From a virus, in IMG/VR virus record IMGVR_UViG_3300044731_001931, positions 1-30,782 of that record: a stretch of DNA of 30,782 bases, one strand, 5' to 3'. A model generated the notes under the pieces. It had not been told where the DNA came from and did not search any database. It saw only the letters and a program-made list of their open reading frames with translations. Position 1 is the stretch's first letter. Every line of letters begins with the position of its first letter. Below, piece by piece: positions 12,344 through 20,404 of the stretch. The translations under genes and the position numbers were made by a program.

Positions 12344-14335
12344 TTAAATTGTTGGTTGTTTTAAGTCTTCAATTGCGGTGGTTAATTCTTTTATAGCTTG
12401 TATGATGACAGGAATTAAGGCCTCGTAGCTTACGCCCAGATAACTATTTCCTTCAGTATCTGTAAGTGTGTTGTTTACTACTACGGTTGGGAAGGCGTGG
12501 TTAAGTTCTTGCGCACTTAGCCCTAAATACCTGCGGTTATCGAGCTGTCCGGTTATGGCTTGATATAGCTGATTATACGTATAGTTAAAGCACGTTAAGC
12601 TGTTAAGTGCAGGCAGTACGTTATTAAGCGTAGCTAGTCTGGTTTTTAACCGATCATCTGAGGCTTTTGCCCAGGTTGTTGAGTACGTGCCGCCTACGAT
12701 AGTGGTTGAGCCGCCTACGGTTAGTGCGCCGCCTACATCTAATGTCCTGGAAGTAGTTATAGTGCCTATTGATATGCTTGCTTGCGCACCTCCTTGTATT
12801 TGCGCTCCGCCCGCTATGGTGAGTGTACCCGTTACATTGCCTGTTATCTCACTGTAATTATAGCTAGGCTTTGCGGTAGCTTTAGCCCATGCATATACAT
12901 CTGAAGCAGGTAAAGTTGTGGGGATAGTGGGCGTGCCTGTTATCTCGCTGTAAGCATAGCTAGGCTTTGCGGTAGCTTTAGCCCATGCATATACATCTGA
13001 AGCAGGTAAAGTTGTGGGCGTGCCTGTTATCTCACTGTAAGCATAGCTAGGCTTTGCGGTAGCTTTAGCCCATGCATATACATCTGAAGCAGGTAAAGTT
13101 GTGGGGATAGTGGGCGTGCCTGTTATCTCGCTGTAAGCATAGCTGGGCTTTGTGGTAGCTTTAGTGGGCGTGCCTGTTATGCTACTATAAGGCAGGCTTG
13201 CGGCGATAGCTCCATTGACATCCCTTGCCACAAGAGTGTTTGCCTCAGCGGATAAAGAGGGTGCATACAAGACGGAATTAAAACGTAGCGCGGTGTGGTG
13301 GTGGTTTCTTTTGCTATAGCCTTTTGCGTCATCATCACTATCTATAGTATCTGTTTTAAATGTAGTGATGGCCGTGGTGAGTTCCCCTAATGAAATAATT
13401 TTAGTCCCAAACAACCACATTGATTTACTCACAGCATCTGCGTCATCCTTGTATTCTATGAATAACGGTGCGTTACTTTTGCCTTGATACGTAACATCAC
13501 CCAATATGGCAGAAATTGAAAAGGCATTTTTATTGGCCTGTAAGAAATATTTATCTGTGTTGGTTGAGTTGGTGATGTCCCATAAGGTTATTTTTGGTAT
13601 TTCTGCTTTAAGCTCTAGCGATTTGGCTGTCATTACGCCAGCCGTGGTAGTGGTGACCCCTCCCCCTAATAAATTAGTTGCCGTTGCGGCATTGCCTGTA
13701 CACGATGCTGAGGAACCCGTAGTATCCTGATTAAATGTTGGGAAGGTACAGTTAATCAGATTGCCACTTTGCGGCGTGCCCAAAATAGGGGTAACTAAGC
13801 TAGGAGATGTGGCAAATACATTGGCACCAGAACCGGTTTTATCCGTTAACGCTGTGAAGAGTTGAGCAGAACTAAACGAACCTAGCACTGTTGCATTCCC
13901 TGTTGAGGTGATGTGCCCTGTTAGGTTGGCATTGGTGGTGACCGTTGCGGCATTGCCTGTACACGATGCTGAGGAACCCGTAGTATCCTGATTAAATGTT
14001 GGGATATTTGCTTTAGTTAACAGCTCACTGCCAAACAGGAAGCCTTTGCCTGCTGCTGGGTTTAATTTAAACGCTTCTACTGCACTGCTACTACCCGTGC
14101 CGGTGATATTCACCAATAAGCCAGCATAGCCTTTACTATCTAAGGTGGTGTTATACCCGCCGCCGGTTAAGGTAAGCACATCGGATAAGGTTGCGGTTTG
14201 GGCCGACACCGTCCCCGTAAACGTAGGGCTTGCTTTGGGGGCAAAATATTCGCTACTGTAGCCGTCTAAGGTGTCTGCGTTTAGGTTGGTGACGGTTGTT
14301 GTGTCAGTGGTTTGCAGCTTGCCTAATATTTTCAT
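12344..14335 (-). CDS. Tail fibre with C-terminal peptidase S74 chaperone domain
   Basis: 663 aa. The N-terminus (TVTNLNADTLDGYSSEYFAP, then SPTFTGTV) is the common fibre-shaft pattern. The middle holds two copies of NQDTTGSSASCTGNAAT and, at about residues 380-500, four tandem units built on SYAYSEITGTPT...LPASDVYAWAKATAKP. The last 105 residues are an intramolecular chaperone of the S74 type: SDDRLK with Ser559 and Lys564 spaced as in the catalytic dyad, GLSAQELNHAFP, and SYEALIPVIIQAIKEL. This domain trimerises the fibre and then cuts itself off. The gene is last in the tail operon, so this is probably the side or tip fibre determining host range. Confidence 0.85.
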   Translation of the reverse strand: MKILGKLQTTDTTTVTNLNADTLDGYSSEYFAPKASPTFTGTVSAQTATLSDVLTLTGGGYNTTLDSKGYAGLLVNITGTGSSSAVEAFKLNPAAGKGFLFGSELLTKANIPTFNQDTTGSSASCTGNAATVTTNANLTGHITSTGNATVLGSFSSAQLFTALTDKTGSGANVFATSPSLVTPILGTPQSGNLINCTFPTFNQDTTGSSASCTGNAATATNLLGGGVTTTTAGVMTAKSLELKAEIPKITLWDITNSTNTDKYFLQANKNAFSISAILGDVTYQGKSNAPLFIEYKDDADAVSKSMWLFGTKIISLGELTTAITTFKTDTIDSDDDAKGYSKRNHHHTALRFNSVLYAPSLSAEANTLVARDVNGAIAASLPYSSITGTPTKATTKPSYAYSEITGTPTIPTTLPASDVYAWAKATAKPSYAYSEITGTPTTLPASDVYAWAKATAKPSYAYSEITGTPTIPTTLPASDVYAWAKATAKPSYNYSEITGNVTGTLTIAGGAQIQGGAQASISIGTITTSRTLDVGGALTVGGSTTIVGGTYSTTWAKASDDRLKTRLATLNNVLPALNSLTCFNYTYNQLYQAITGQLDNRRYLGLSAQELNHAFPTVVVNNTLTDTEGNSYLGVSYEALIPVIIQAIKELTTAIEDLKQPTI
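12842..13200 (-). repeat. Tandem in-frame repeats in the fibre gene
   Basis: Near-identical units begin at 12842, 12938, 13025 and 13121. Spacing is 96, 87 and 96 bp, i.e. 32, 29 and 32 codons; the short unit lacks IPT. The last unit is partial and a further degenerate copy follows. High nucleotide identity indicates recent expansion. Confidence 0.9.
13681..14004 (-). repeat. 63-bp exact direct repeat in the fibre gene
   Basis: 13681-13743 is identical to 13942-14004. The offset is 261 bp (87 codons), so recombination between copies would delete 87 residues in frame. Confidence 0.9.
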
Positions 14336-14376
14336 TTTTTTACTGCCTTGGGTCTGGGGTGTGCATTACGCTAAAG

Positions 14377-15087
14377 TTAACAATTGTAGGCCACTAAAAA
14401 CTCAACAGCACCCGGTGCCGAGGCAAAGCTTAGTGTGATGTTATAAAGATAAGGTAATGCCACAGTACCTGAGCCCGATCGCGTAATGGAGATGTCTGGA
14501 TACACGACTTCCCTTGTCTGCGTGGTTGCGGTTGTATCGGTTATTTGATAGACGGTCACAACAATGCCTGGCCTAGGCAGGTTTAACGGTGAGGATTTTG
14601 TGTACGTTAACGCCGATGTTGTGCCTGTAAACGTATAACTACCAAAAAAGGAGCTTTTAGAATCAACATAAGCCTTACTTGTAGCCTCCGACTGAAATCG
14701 TGGGCTTAGGTTTAAATTTATTAATCTGCCACCGAAAACATTGGTGCGTCGTATTGCTCCAGTTGCTGCTGCAATCGTACTACCATTTATGCCTTTATAT
14801 TCTGTCTCGCCGGGAAAATCGTATGATGACAGTACGTCACGCCAGTCTGCTGTGCTTGCTTCAGTGCCTGGGTTAAGGTTAAATTTTAACGATTGCTTTT
14901 GCACCACACTTTGTACTACTGAGCCATCATAATCTGTCGCTGAGTCATTGGTTGCATTGACGTCAATATATAGCGCTCCGCGTGCTGCGTTCATTTCTGT
15001 GGTGGCGTTGCCAACTGGAGTCAGTTGTATAAATGGCGCCTTTAACTTAGCGACACCTTGTAAAACGATGTCTGTAAAAAATTTCAT
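14377..15087 (-). CDS. Tail fibre/appendage protein
   Basis: 236 aa. It contains the fibre motif SEATSKAYVDSK at about residues 133-144, a short N-terminal part (KFFTDIVLQGVAKLKAPFIQ) typical of fibre adaptor proteins, and a beta-rich C-terminus ending AVEFLVAYNC. ATG 15087 overlaps the previous stop as ATGA. The C-terminal half resembles the head of short fibres seen in other siphoviruses, but receptor specificity cannot be read. It is encoded between an adaptor-like gene and the S74 fibre, consistent with a multi-protein fibre. Confidence 0.65.
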   Translation of the reverse strand: MKFFTDIVLQGVAKLKAPFIQLTPVGNATTEMNAARGALYIDVNATNDSATDYDGSVVQSVVQKQSLKFNLNPGTEASTADWRDVLSSYDFPGETEYKGINGSTIAAATGAIRRTNVFGGRLINLNLSPRFQSEATSKAYVDSKSSFFGSYTFTGTTSALTYTKSSPLNLPRPGIVVTVYQITDTTATTQTREVVYPDISITRSGSGTVALPYLYNITLSFASAPGAVEFLVAYNC

Positions 15088-15443
15088 GATAAATGTACCT
15101 CGCAGTTGATAGCTTGTGTAAAGGTAATGCTTAATTCAGATTTACTTTTATAAAGCACGTCCCCAATAATTGGTTCTTTGTCGCCAGAGTTTAAAGTCAT
15201 TAAAATTAACACCTGTGGATAGCCATTTAAGCCATGCGTTAGCACATGGGTAAGTGTGTCATCCGTTAACTCAAAGACTTCGGTGTGCTGTGTGCTTTTA
15301 CACAGTACGCACGTGTTAACCAAGTTAGCATCCTTGGCAGAGGGCGGTTGTGTCGCCTCAGGCGCCATTGCTGGGTTGTTACTTTGCCAGTATACGTGGC
15401 GGTGTGCTTGCGTGTCATAGGCACGCAGAGAGTAGATTTGCAT
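15084..15443 (-). CDS. Tail-associated protein, possible fibre adaptor
   Basis: 119 aa beginning MQIYSLRAYDTQAHRHVYWQ. Pairs of cysteine/histidine (NTCVLCKSTQHTEVFEL) sit in the middle, and the C-terminal half is strand-rich (GYPQVLILMTLNSGDKEPII). No known family. Tight coupling (ATGA) with the fibre gene downstream and position after the tail-tip genes suggest an attachment or assembly role. No clear Shine-Dalgarno sequence lies before ATG 15443. Confidence 0.5.
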   Translation of the reverse strand: MQIYSLRAYDTQAHRHVYWQSNNPAMAPEATQPPSAKDANLVNTCVLCKSTQHTEVFELTDDTLTHVLTHGLNGYPQVLILMTLNSGDKEPIIGDVLYKSKSELSITFTQAINCEVHLS

Positions 15444-15475
15444 AAGCTATCGTCGGTTAATTACGGCGTGATGGG

Positions 15476-15679
15476 TTAACTACGTCGCGATTTGTTAATT
15501 TCTTTTATAATTTGTTTGATGCGTAAGTAATAAGGCTTAACTTGCTCGTAGTCTTTTTTTAGTCGAATATAGGGTAAGCGGTCTATGTTTATGGTCAGTA
15601 TGCCGTTGTGTATGGCGTAGTGATAACCTTGTTCAATGAGCCAGGCGGCAAAATAAAAATCTCTGATAATCATAATCAT
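15476..15679 (-). CDS. Small tail-operon protein (67 aa)
   Basis: ATG 15679 overlaps the stop of the tail-tip C-terminal gene as ATGA; ATG 15673 is an alternative. The sequence MIMIIRDFYFAAWLIEQGYH is followed by a short strand (ILTINIDRLPYIRL) and a basic helical end (KQIIKEINKSRRS). Similar small DUF-like proteins occur at this position in other tail operons, but I cannot name the family. Confidence 0.5.
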   Translation of the reverse strand: MIMIIRDFYFAAWLIEQGYHYAIHNGILTINIDRLPYIRLKKDYEQVKPYYLRIKQIIKEINKSRRS

Positions 15680-17160
15680 CCATAAATTAAATACGACACA
15701 CTGCCCATTCCGGTAATGGCGTCTGCCTCGTTTAAGCGGGCATACGCTATGCCCTCGACAAGGTGTAAGCTGATGTCGTTGTACTCTTCTGTTTCGCCAC
15801 TGTCTTTTAAGATGCTCATGCGCCCAAGTAGTAGATCTGAGCTGGGTATGCTTGGCAAGCGTAGCTGATTATTTAGTACAGGTGCTAAGGCGGTGTTAAT
15901 TAACTGTAAACTGCTTAACGGTAAAAATTGTTGGTCAGTGTTAAGGGTAATGTCGCTGTTGGTGTTAAGTATGGTGCTGCTTGAGGCTGGGGTTAAGCTG
16001 CTTTGTGCATCAAAAATCAAGGTACTTAAGCGTGCGTTTTCGCCCCAGATGATGATGTCAATATCGGTGCTTTGGCTCAGGCTGAGTAAGGTGTTGGCAG
16101 TTTGCCAATGGTAGCCTAAGGCACTGCTGGTTAAGGTGCTTAGGGTGCTGTCTTGGGTGCGCAGCGCTATGGTTATGCTGCCCAGTGCTGCGCTAGTGCC
16201 AAGGTAACCTAAGACCTGGTAAATGCCCGCGCTCAGTTGTAAATTGCTGATTAAAGTTGGGTAGGTGTCGGCCTCAGCATTAAGGGCGTATTGCTGTACG
16301 CTGGCAGCGCTTAGGGCGGAGGTTACGGCAAGGTTTAACCATTCTCGTGCGCGATGATCCCAAAAATAATTTTGTACGCCGTTGCCGCTGTTAACCTGAG
16401 CATAATCACCAGGCTTAGCGGTGGGCAGTGTCGCGGTTAACGTGCTAAGGCTGGTAAAGGTGCCACGGTAAGGCAGGTCGGCTAACAGCGCGTTTATGCC
16501 ACCGTTATCGGTGACTAGAAAGGAGTAAGCGTAGAGATCGGCTAAGTCTTGTAAGCCTTTGCCAACTAAGTTAAAACACTGAAATTTAAAATATAAGGTG
16601 GTGCCTACTTTGTGTGCAGGGAAGCTTTTTTTAAAGATCGCGTTGTCAAGTAAGCAAAAATCGGCATTTAAGTCGGCACCAGTGGGGCGCTTGTATAAGC
16701 CTCGCGTTAAGGTGCTTAGGGTGTAGGAGCTGGGCGCGGTTAAGGTGGCAGTTTTGTACACTAAAAATTCGCCCCCCACGTAGCACAGTGAGTCTTTATT
16801 AGTAAAGGTTTGCTGGCTTACCGATTCTAAGTCGTCTGTTGGGTTGTTGAGTTTAAGCGTTAAGCTGTCTTGCACGGCAAAGGGTGGTGATACGCTGCTT
16901 AAGGCACTGGTTAACACGCCTTGTTTGGCGTTGCCGTCTAGTTTGCCGATTTTTTTATAGCTGGTGTTGTCATTGCTGGCGTAAACATAACAGCCACCAT
17001 AGTTGGGATCGGAGTTGGAGACGGCTATCCATATCTCTCCACCCGCTACAGTTAACTCTGCGGGGGCAACAAAAATAAGGGGTTTATTGATCAGTGCAGG
17101 GACAGTGGTGTGGTTGGGTGCGTAACCTTGTGTCGCTTGCGTGTTGGTTTTATTAGCCAT
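15676..17160 (-). CDS. Tail-tip protein, C-terminal half of a split hub/tip protein
   Basis: 494 aa, starting inside the end of the previous tip gene (8-nt overlap). The first 230 residues follow the late part of tip-attachment proteins: short Ig-like strands, CYVGGEFLVYKTATL, LTRGLYKRPTGADLNADFCL, and FKKSFPAHKVGTTLYFKFQC. The remainder is beta-rich with repeated LSTLT-type strands and an RMSILKDSGETEEYND end. In gene-transfer-agent-like tails and many siphoviruses these regions are fused into one very large protein (gp15/J/megatron). Here two adjacent genes seem to encode them. Functions as part of the baseplate or tip at the distal tail. Confidence 0.65.
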   Translation of the reverse strand: MANKTNTQATQGYAPNHTTVPALINKPLIFVAPAELTVAGGEIWIAVSNSDPNYGGCYVYASNDNTSYKKIGKLDGNAKQGVLTSALSSVSPPFAVQDSLTLKLNNPTDDLESVSQQTFTNKDSLCYVGGEFLVYKTATLTAPSSYTLSTLTRGLYKRPTGADLNADFCLLDNAIFKKSFPAHKVGTTLYFKFQCFNLVGKGLQDLADLYAYSFLVTDNGGINALLADLPYRGTFTSLSTLTATLPTAKPGDYAQVNSGNGVQNYFWDHRAREWLNLAVTSALSAASVQQYALNAEADTYPTLISNLQLSAGIYQVLGYLGTSAALGSITIALRTQDSTLSTLTSSALGYHWQTANTLLSLSQSTDIDIIIWGENARLSTLIFDAQSSLTPASSSTILNTNSDITLNTDQQFLPLSSLQLINTALAPVLNNQLRLPSIPSSDLLLGRMSILKDSGETEEYNDISLHLVEGIAYARLNEADAITGMGSVSYLIYG

Positions 17161-18409
17161 GGTATACGCCTTCTGGTGCCTCTTCTACGGTGATGATAAG
17201 GTTGCCGTCTTGTTCGTCTTCAAGCGCGATAATACGGCAGCGGGTGGTGTGTAGCCCTAAGCTTGCATCGGTGACGGTCACAAAGTCTAGCGGCTCAAGG
17301 AAGTCGGCGTCGCAACAGGTGTGAAGCTGGTATTCATTGCGGATATACAGTCCGCGTGACAGTAAATTGTAAGCAATTTTTTGCGCTACGTCGGGCAAGC
17401 AGACGCTTTCAAGGCTAAGTGTTTGCGCTTGGCGTAAGCCGTACTGTTCAATTTCTGCCTGGTCTTTGGCTTCCACAGTGTGTTTATTGTAGGCATTGGC
17501 ACGGTTTAAGCATTCTATGCTTAGCTTGTTGTAGCAATCGATGTGTTTTTTGCGCGTGGGTTTTAAGGGCGTGCTTAAGTTGTCATCGTTAAAGTGGTAA
17601 CGTATCTCGGTGTCGGCCTGATAGTTTGTGCCGTTGCCGCTTAGGTTTTCGTCATCGTAGGGGATGAATTTAAGCGTGCCTTCACTCCAGACAATGCCGC
17701 AATTAGCCACGGTTGCCCATTCGCTTAGGTACTCGTGTGCGGGTTTTTGGCTGCTGAGCAGCGGACTGATCAGCAGTCCTGCGGCCTGTGTGTAAGTGTG
17801 TAGGAGGCTTAAGTCTAAAGGTAAGGTGGCGGTGCTAGCTGAAATTGCGCCATAATGTGGATTGGTTAAAAAATCATTAATAATATCCCTTATATACGCA
17901 TCGGTGTAGTTAACATCTGTGGAGATGCTGCTTAATGCATGGCCGCGTACTTCGATGGAGTGATTACCTAAACTCGCGCCTTGCCCTAAGTCGTAGTCTT
18001 TGGCACTGAGGTAAGCGGTGCCAGCGTAGGTTAAGGCTTGGTCTTGATGTTTAGGGAGTAAGTCGCCCCAGAGTGCTTGGGTGGTGGTGCCGGTGGTGGT
18101 ATGGCTAAACCCTGCTTTGGTGGTGGTGTCGTAAATATCTTTATCTTTCCAGACTTTGCCATACCCGCCTAAGGTGCCTTCACCAATAAATAATATGATC
18201 GTGGCGGTGTAGGTGTAGCTACCACTGCTGCCGCCTTTGCCGCTTTCTTTGTAGGTGGCAGTAAAGTCGGTGCTATAGCCAAGCGTTGGGCTGACGCGGT
18301 TGCTGCCATAGCACAGTTGTATGGGCGCACCATAGCCCATAGTTTGGATCTGTATGGCAGATAATTTTTGTGCTTGAGCGCTGCTGTTGCTGCCCATTAA
18401 AAATCCCAT
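17153..18409 (-). CDS. Tail-tip/hub protein, N-terminal half (GTA gp15 / lambda J-like)
   Basis: 418 aa. ATG 18409 has AAGGA 6 nt upstream. The N-terminus (SAIQIQTMGYGAPIQLCYGS) and LFIGEGTLGGYGKVWKDKDI, then the hub-type region (LSEWATVANCGIVWSEGTLK) and LPDVAQKIAYNLLSRGLYIR, match the Phage-tail_3/tip-attachment family. The C-terminal part (FVTVTDASLGL...RCRIIALEDEQDGNLIITVE) is the usual hub beta domain. It should form the tail tip under the DUF2163 hub. Its short leader contains a CRISPR-repeat-like sequence (18430-18461), the main oddity of this locus. Confidence 0.75.
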   Translation of the reverse strand: MGFLMGSNSSAQAQKLSAIQIQTMGYGAPIQLCYGSNRVSPTLGYSTDFTATYKESGKGGSSGSYTYTATIILFIGEGTLGGYGKVWKDKDIYDTTTKAGFSHTTTGTTTQALWGDLLPKHQDQALTYAGTAYLSAKDYDLGQGASLGNHSIEVRGHALSSISTDVNYTDAYIRDIINDFLTNPHYGAISASTATLPLDLSLLHTYTQAAGLLISPLLSSQKPAHEYLSEWATVANCGIVWSEGTLKFIPYDDENLSGNGTNYQADTEIRYHFNDDNLSTPLKPTRKKHIDCYNKLSIECLNRANAYNKHTVEAKDQAEIEQYGLRQAQTLSLESVCLPDVAQKIAYNLLSRGLYIRNEYQLHTCCDADFLEPLDFVTVTDASLGLHTTRCRIIALEDEQDGNLIITVEEAPEGVYHG

Positions 18410-18429
18410 GCGGTGTCCTTATTTTGTTT

Positions 18430-18461
18430 GTTTCAATCCACGCGCCTTCGGGTGGCTCGAC
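18430..18461 (-). repeat. Solitary type I-C-like CRISPR repeat (candidate RNA anti-CRISPR)
   Basis: Exactly 32 nt, the usual type I-C repeat length. On the + strand it starts GTTTCAATCCACGC and ends CTCGAC. Read on the - strand (late-transcript sense) it begins GTCG and ends in the invariant GTGGATTGAAAC. C3-G21, G4-C20, G6-C18, C7-G17 and C8-G16 pair with one A-G mismatch, leaving the last 11 nt (TGGATTGAAAC) unpaired, the same size as the 5' handle that Cas5c leaves on I-C crRNAs. No second copy lies within a spacer's distance and no cas genes are present. It sits between a small gene's stop (18474) and the tip gene's ribosome site (18416-18420). Confidence 0.75.
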
Positions 18462-18473
18462 AAAACCAATAGT

Positions 18474-18629
18474 TTATTTGTCTAGGTGCTCTGGTGCGGC
18501 GCTGGCCTGTTCAATAGGGCTTAATTTCTGTATGGCTGCCACCAATTCATGCACTTCTGCAAAGGGTTTAGTAACCAGGTAATTTAATAAGCTGGTTAAT
18601 AGGTTTACGTTGATTGTGTAGTCTTGCAT
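18474..18629 (-). CDS. Small tail-operon protein (51 aa)
   Basis: ATG 18629 with a strong AGGAGA ribosome site, stop TAA 18476-18474. Product MQDYTINVNLLTSLLNYLVT continues KPFAEVHELVAAIQKLSPIE and ends QASAAPEHLDK. Mostly helical, acidic, without membrane segment. Similar short helical proteins occur beside fibre genes, but the family is not known to me. It lies between the REP-like hairpin and the CRISPR-like repeat. Its proximity to the repeat makes it a candidate for a protein anti-CRISPR or for a neutral passenger; nothing in the sequence decides this. Confidence 0.6.
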   Translation of the reverse strand: MQDYTINVNLLTSLLNYLVTKPFAEVHELVAAIQKLSPIEQASAAPEHLDK

Positions 18630-18655
18630 AAGTTATCTCCTAATAAAATAATAAC

Positions 18656-18683
18656 GTAGAGACGCGCTGTAGCGCGTCTCTAC
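18656..18683. repeat. REP-like palindrome, copy 1
   Basis: GTAGAGACGCGC (18656-18667), loop TGTA, GCGCGTCTCTAC (18672-18683): a perfect 12-bp stem 8 nt past the stop of the 103-aa gene. The same palindrome, preceded by AATAAAATAAT, occurs at 28436-28465. No T tract follows. Confidence 0.85.
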
Positions 18684-18690
18684 CTAGATA

Positions 18691-19002
18691 TTAAACCGCA
18701 ACACCACCTAAATCAGTCATCAAAGAAGTGTATAAAGATACATAACCTCTTTCTGTAGCTACATAAGGTGCAGAATGATTAAATTCTTTGATTAAGTTTT
18801 TAGCCATAGTTTCAGGTTGAGCGGGAACGTAACCTTCCTCACCTTCAAGACCTACAGCTGGAATTGCAGGTACAGCAACTTCCATGTATACGCCGACAAG
18901 AGAGTTCCAACCTTCTCGTGAAGAACCCCATAAACGGTCAATGCGAACATAAGCATTAGGAATAGTTAAGCCGTTAAAATCATAGTTTGTTTGAATTGCC
19001 AT
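18691..19002 (-). CDS. Phage protein in fibre cluster (103 aa)
   Basis: ATG 19002 with AGGAAA upstream. Starts MAIQTNYDFNGLTIPNAYVR and has a proline-rich loop in the middle (PAIPAVGLEGEEGYVPAQPE). This pattern is seen in small proteins next to tail fibres in several phages. Function unknown; possibly a fibre cap or assembly factor. It is followed closely by the REP-like hairpin, so its mRNA may be protected or downstream expression reduced. Confidence 0.6.
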   Translation of the reverse strand: MAIQTNYDFNGLTIPNAYVRIDRLWGSSREGWNSLVGVYMEVAVPAIPAVGLEGEEGYVPAQPETMAKNLIKEFNHSAPYVATERGYVSLYTSLMTDLGGVAV

Positions 19003-19022
19003 GTTTAGTTTCCTATTTTAAA

Positions 19023-20303
19023 TTAAGCCGAAGTTATTGTTTGCCAACCTGCACCTGTGTTGACACATAGTTTGCCCAGTGTAGTATCAAAAACAACATT
19101 CCCAGCAGCATTAGGTGTTATAGCATTTTTCTGTGCTGTGGTCATGTTAGGAAATCTAACACCCTGCGTTGTAGATTGTATGTCAACCTTGCTAGACTGA
19201 TGAGGTTCAAAAGTGCCAATACCGACCTGACCTGAACGGAAGGTTAATAAATGCAGTTCGGAAGTGTTTCCCCACTTTTGTACAAGGTGGTACTGAATAG
19301 CAGAACCTGTATGGTGCTGTTTAAACTGAATTCCCCAATTCACTCCCGCATCGAAAGATACAATATTTTTTGTTTGAAGAGATGTTGTATCAACACTAAA
19401 CACAGTACTACCACTCACCTGCAACTTATTTACGCCATCGTCTGTTGTTGTGCCTATAAGTACATTGCCTGCAAAATAGTTACAGTCATTTACACCTTTT
19501 TGGAAGATACCGTACTTATTAGTAACACTGCTTCCAGCATAATTACCAGCCTCTACAAATATACCGTAGGCGTTTACTAAGTTTGCTCCCGCTGTTAAGT
19601 TACAGGCAGCGTAAAAATTGATTAAATCCGAAGTGACATCGTTTGGGTATGTTGGTTTAAACAAGATACCAAACTGAGTTGCTCCAGACGTAGACACACC
19701 TTCAAACATTGCGCGCATCAAACTGTTAGAACTAGCCCCTTGCGAACCAAATCCAACTCGACCTGCATCATCAACAACAACCAAGCTATTCTGTACTTCC
19801 CCTGTAGTACCGTTAAATCTAACTAAGGCATTATCTGTTGATGCTACTTTGGCTATTGCCGTTGCTTGCACGGCTGCCTGAATTTTTCCATAGGCATAGG
19901 ACACCCATAAGGTTTCGCCGTTATAGTCGGCTGAGCCTATGCTGACACTTTTACCTGTTACCTGTGGATTGCTTAGTTTTACCAGCATGTTTCCCGCTGC
20001 ATCGGTCACAAAACTATCCCACACTAAGGCACTTTGTGGGCTGTTGGTTAAGGTGACTAGGCCGTTGCTGATGGGTAGGTTTTCTGTTACAAACACCAAA
20101 TCATCTTTGTTGTGTTTCCACACCAGTTTCCATACTTGTGCACCAGTGTCCCACTGGTAGCCTGCGCGGCCTCCGCCGACCATGACATCAGCAATCGCAT
20201 CTTTTACAGTGACTTCCATGCCATCAAATTTTTTTATAATCGCATCTCTTTCTGCGATCGTATTGACGATTTTATCGCCGTCATTCGCAATTAATATAGC
20301 CAT
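19023..20303 (-). CDS. Tail fibre protein
   Basis: 426 aa with AAGGA upstream. The N-terminal 100 residues (MAILIANDGDKIVNTIAERD, then GYQWDTGAQVWKLVWK) look like a fibre attachment domain. The central portion has shaft-type strands (NALVRFNGTTGEVQNSLVVV, GRVGFGSQGASSNSL) and the C-terminal section has short repeats (VLIGTTTDDGVNKLQVSG, VGIGTFEPHQSSKVDI). This is a trimeric fibre architecture similar to phage and adhesin shafts. It lacks an S74 domain. A C9/G9 hairpin lies 27 nt before its start, which may make expression variable. Confidence 0.75.
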   Translation of the reverse strand: MAILIANDGDKIVNTIAERDAIIKKFDGMEVTVKDAIADVMVGGGRAGYQWDTGAQVWKLVWKHNKDDLVFVTENLPISNGLVTLTNSPQSALVWDSFVTDAAGNMLVKLSNPQVTGKSVSIGSADYNGETLWVSYAYGKIQAAVQATAIAKVASTDNALVRFNGTTGEVQNSLVVVDDAGRVGFGSQGASSNSLMRAMFEGVSTSGATQFGILFKPTYPNDVTSDLINFYAACNLTAGANLVNAYGIFVEAGNYAGSSVTNKYGIFQKGVNDCNYFAGNVLIGTTTDDGVNKLQVSGSTVFSVDTTSLQTKNIVSFDAGVNWGIQFKQHHTGSAIQYHLVQKWGNTSELHLLTFRSGQVGIGTFEPHQSSKVDIQSTTQGVRFPNMTTAQKNAITPNAAGNVVFDTTLGKLCVNTGAGWQTITSA

Positions 20304-20329
20304 TTGCAGTCCTTAAAAGTAAAAATTAA

Positions 20330-20361
20330 CCCCCCCCCACTTTAAAAAAAGTGGGGGGGGG
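20330..20361. repeat. C9/G9 homopolymer hairpin between fibre genes
   Basis: C9 at 20330-20338 and G9 at 20353-20361 form, with ACTTT/AAAGT, a perfect 14-bp stem around an AAAA loop. It separates the two fibre genes on the - strand transcript. Long G/C tracts slip during replication, so the stem may vary in strength. No T tract follows. Confidence 0.85.
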
Positions 20362-20404
20362 ATTTATCAATAGCCATGCCCACCAAAGCGTGGACACTAG
20401 GCTT

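Noticed and set aside
18430-18461. A CRISPR array
   Set aside because: Only one repeat-like unit is present; no second copy or spacer-length periodicity was seen in the flanking DNA and no cas genes occur in the window. It is therefore listed as a solitary repeat.
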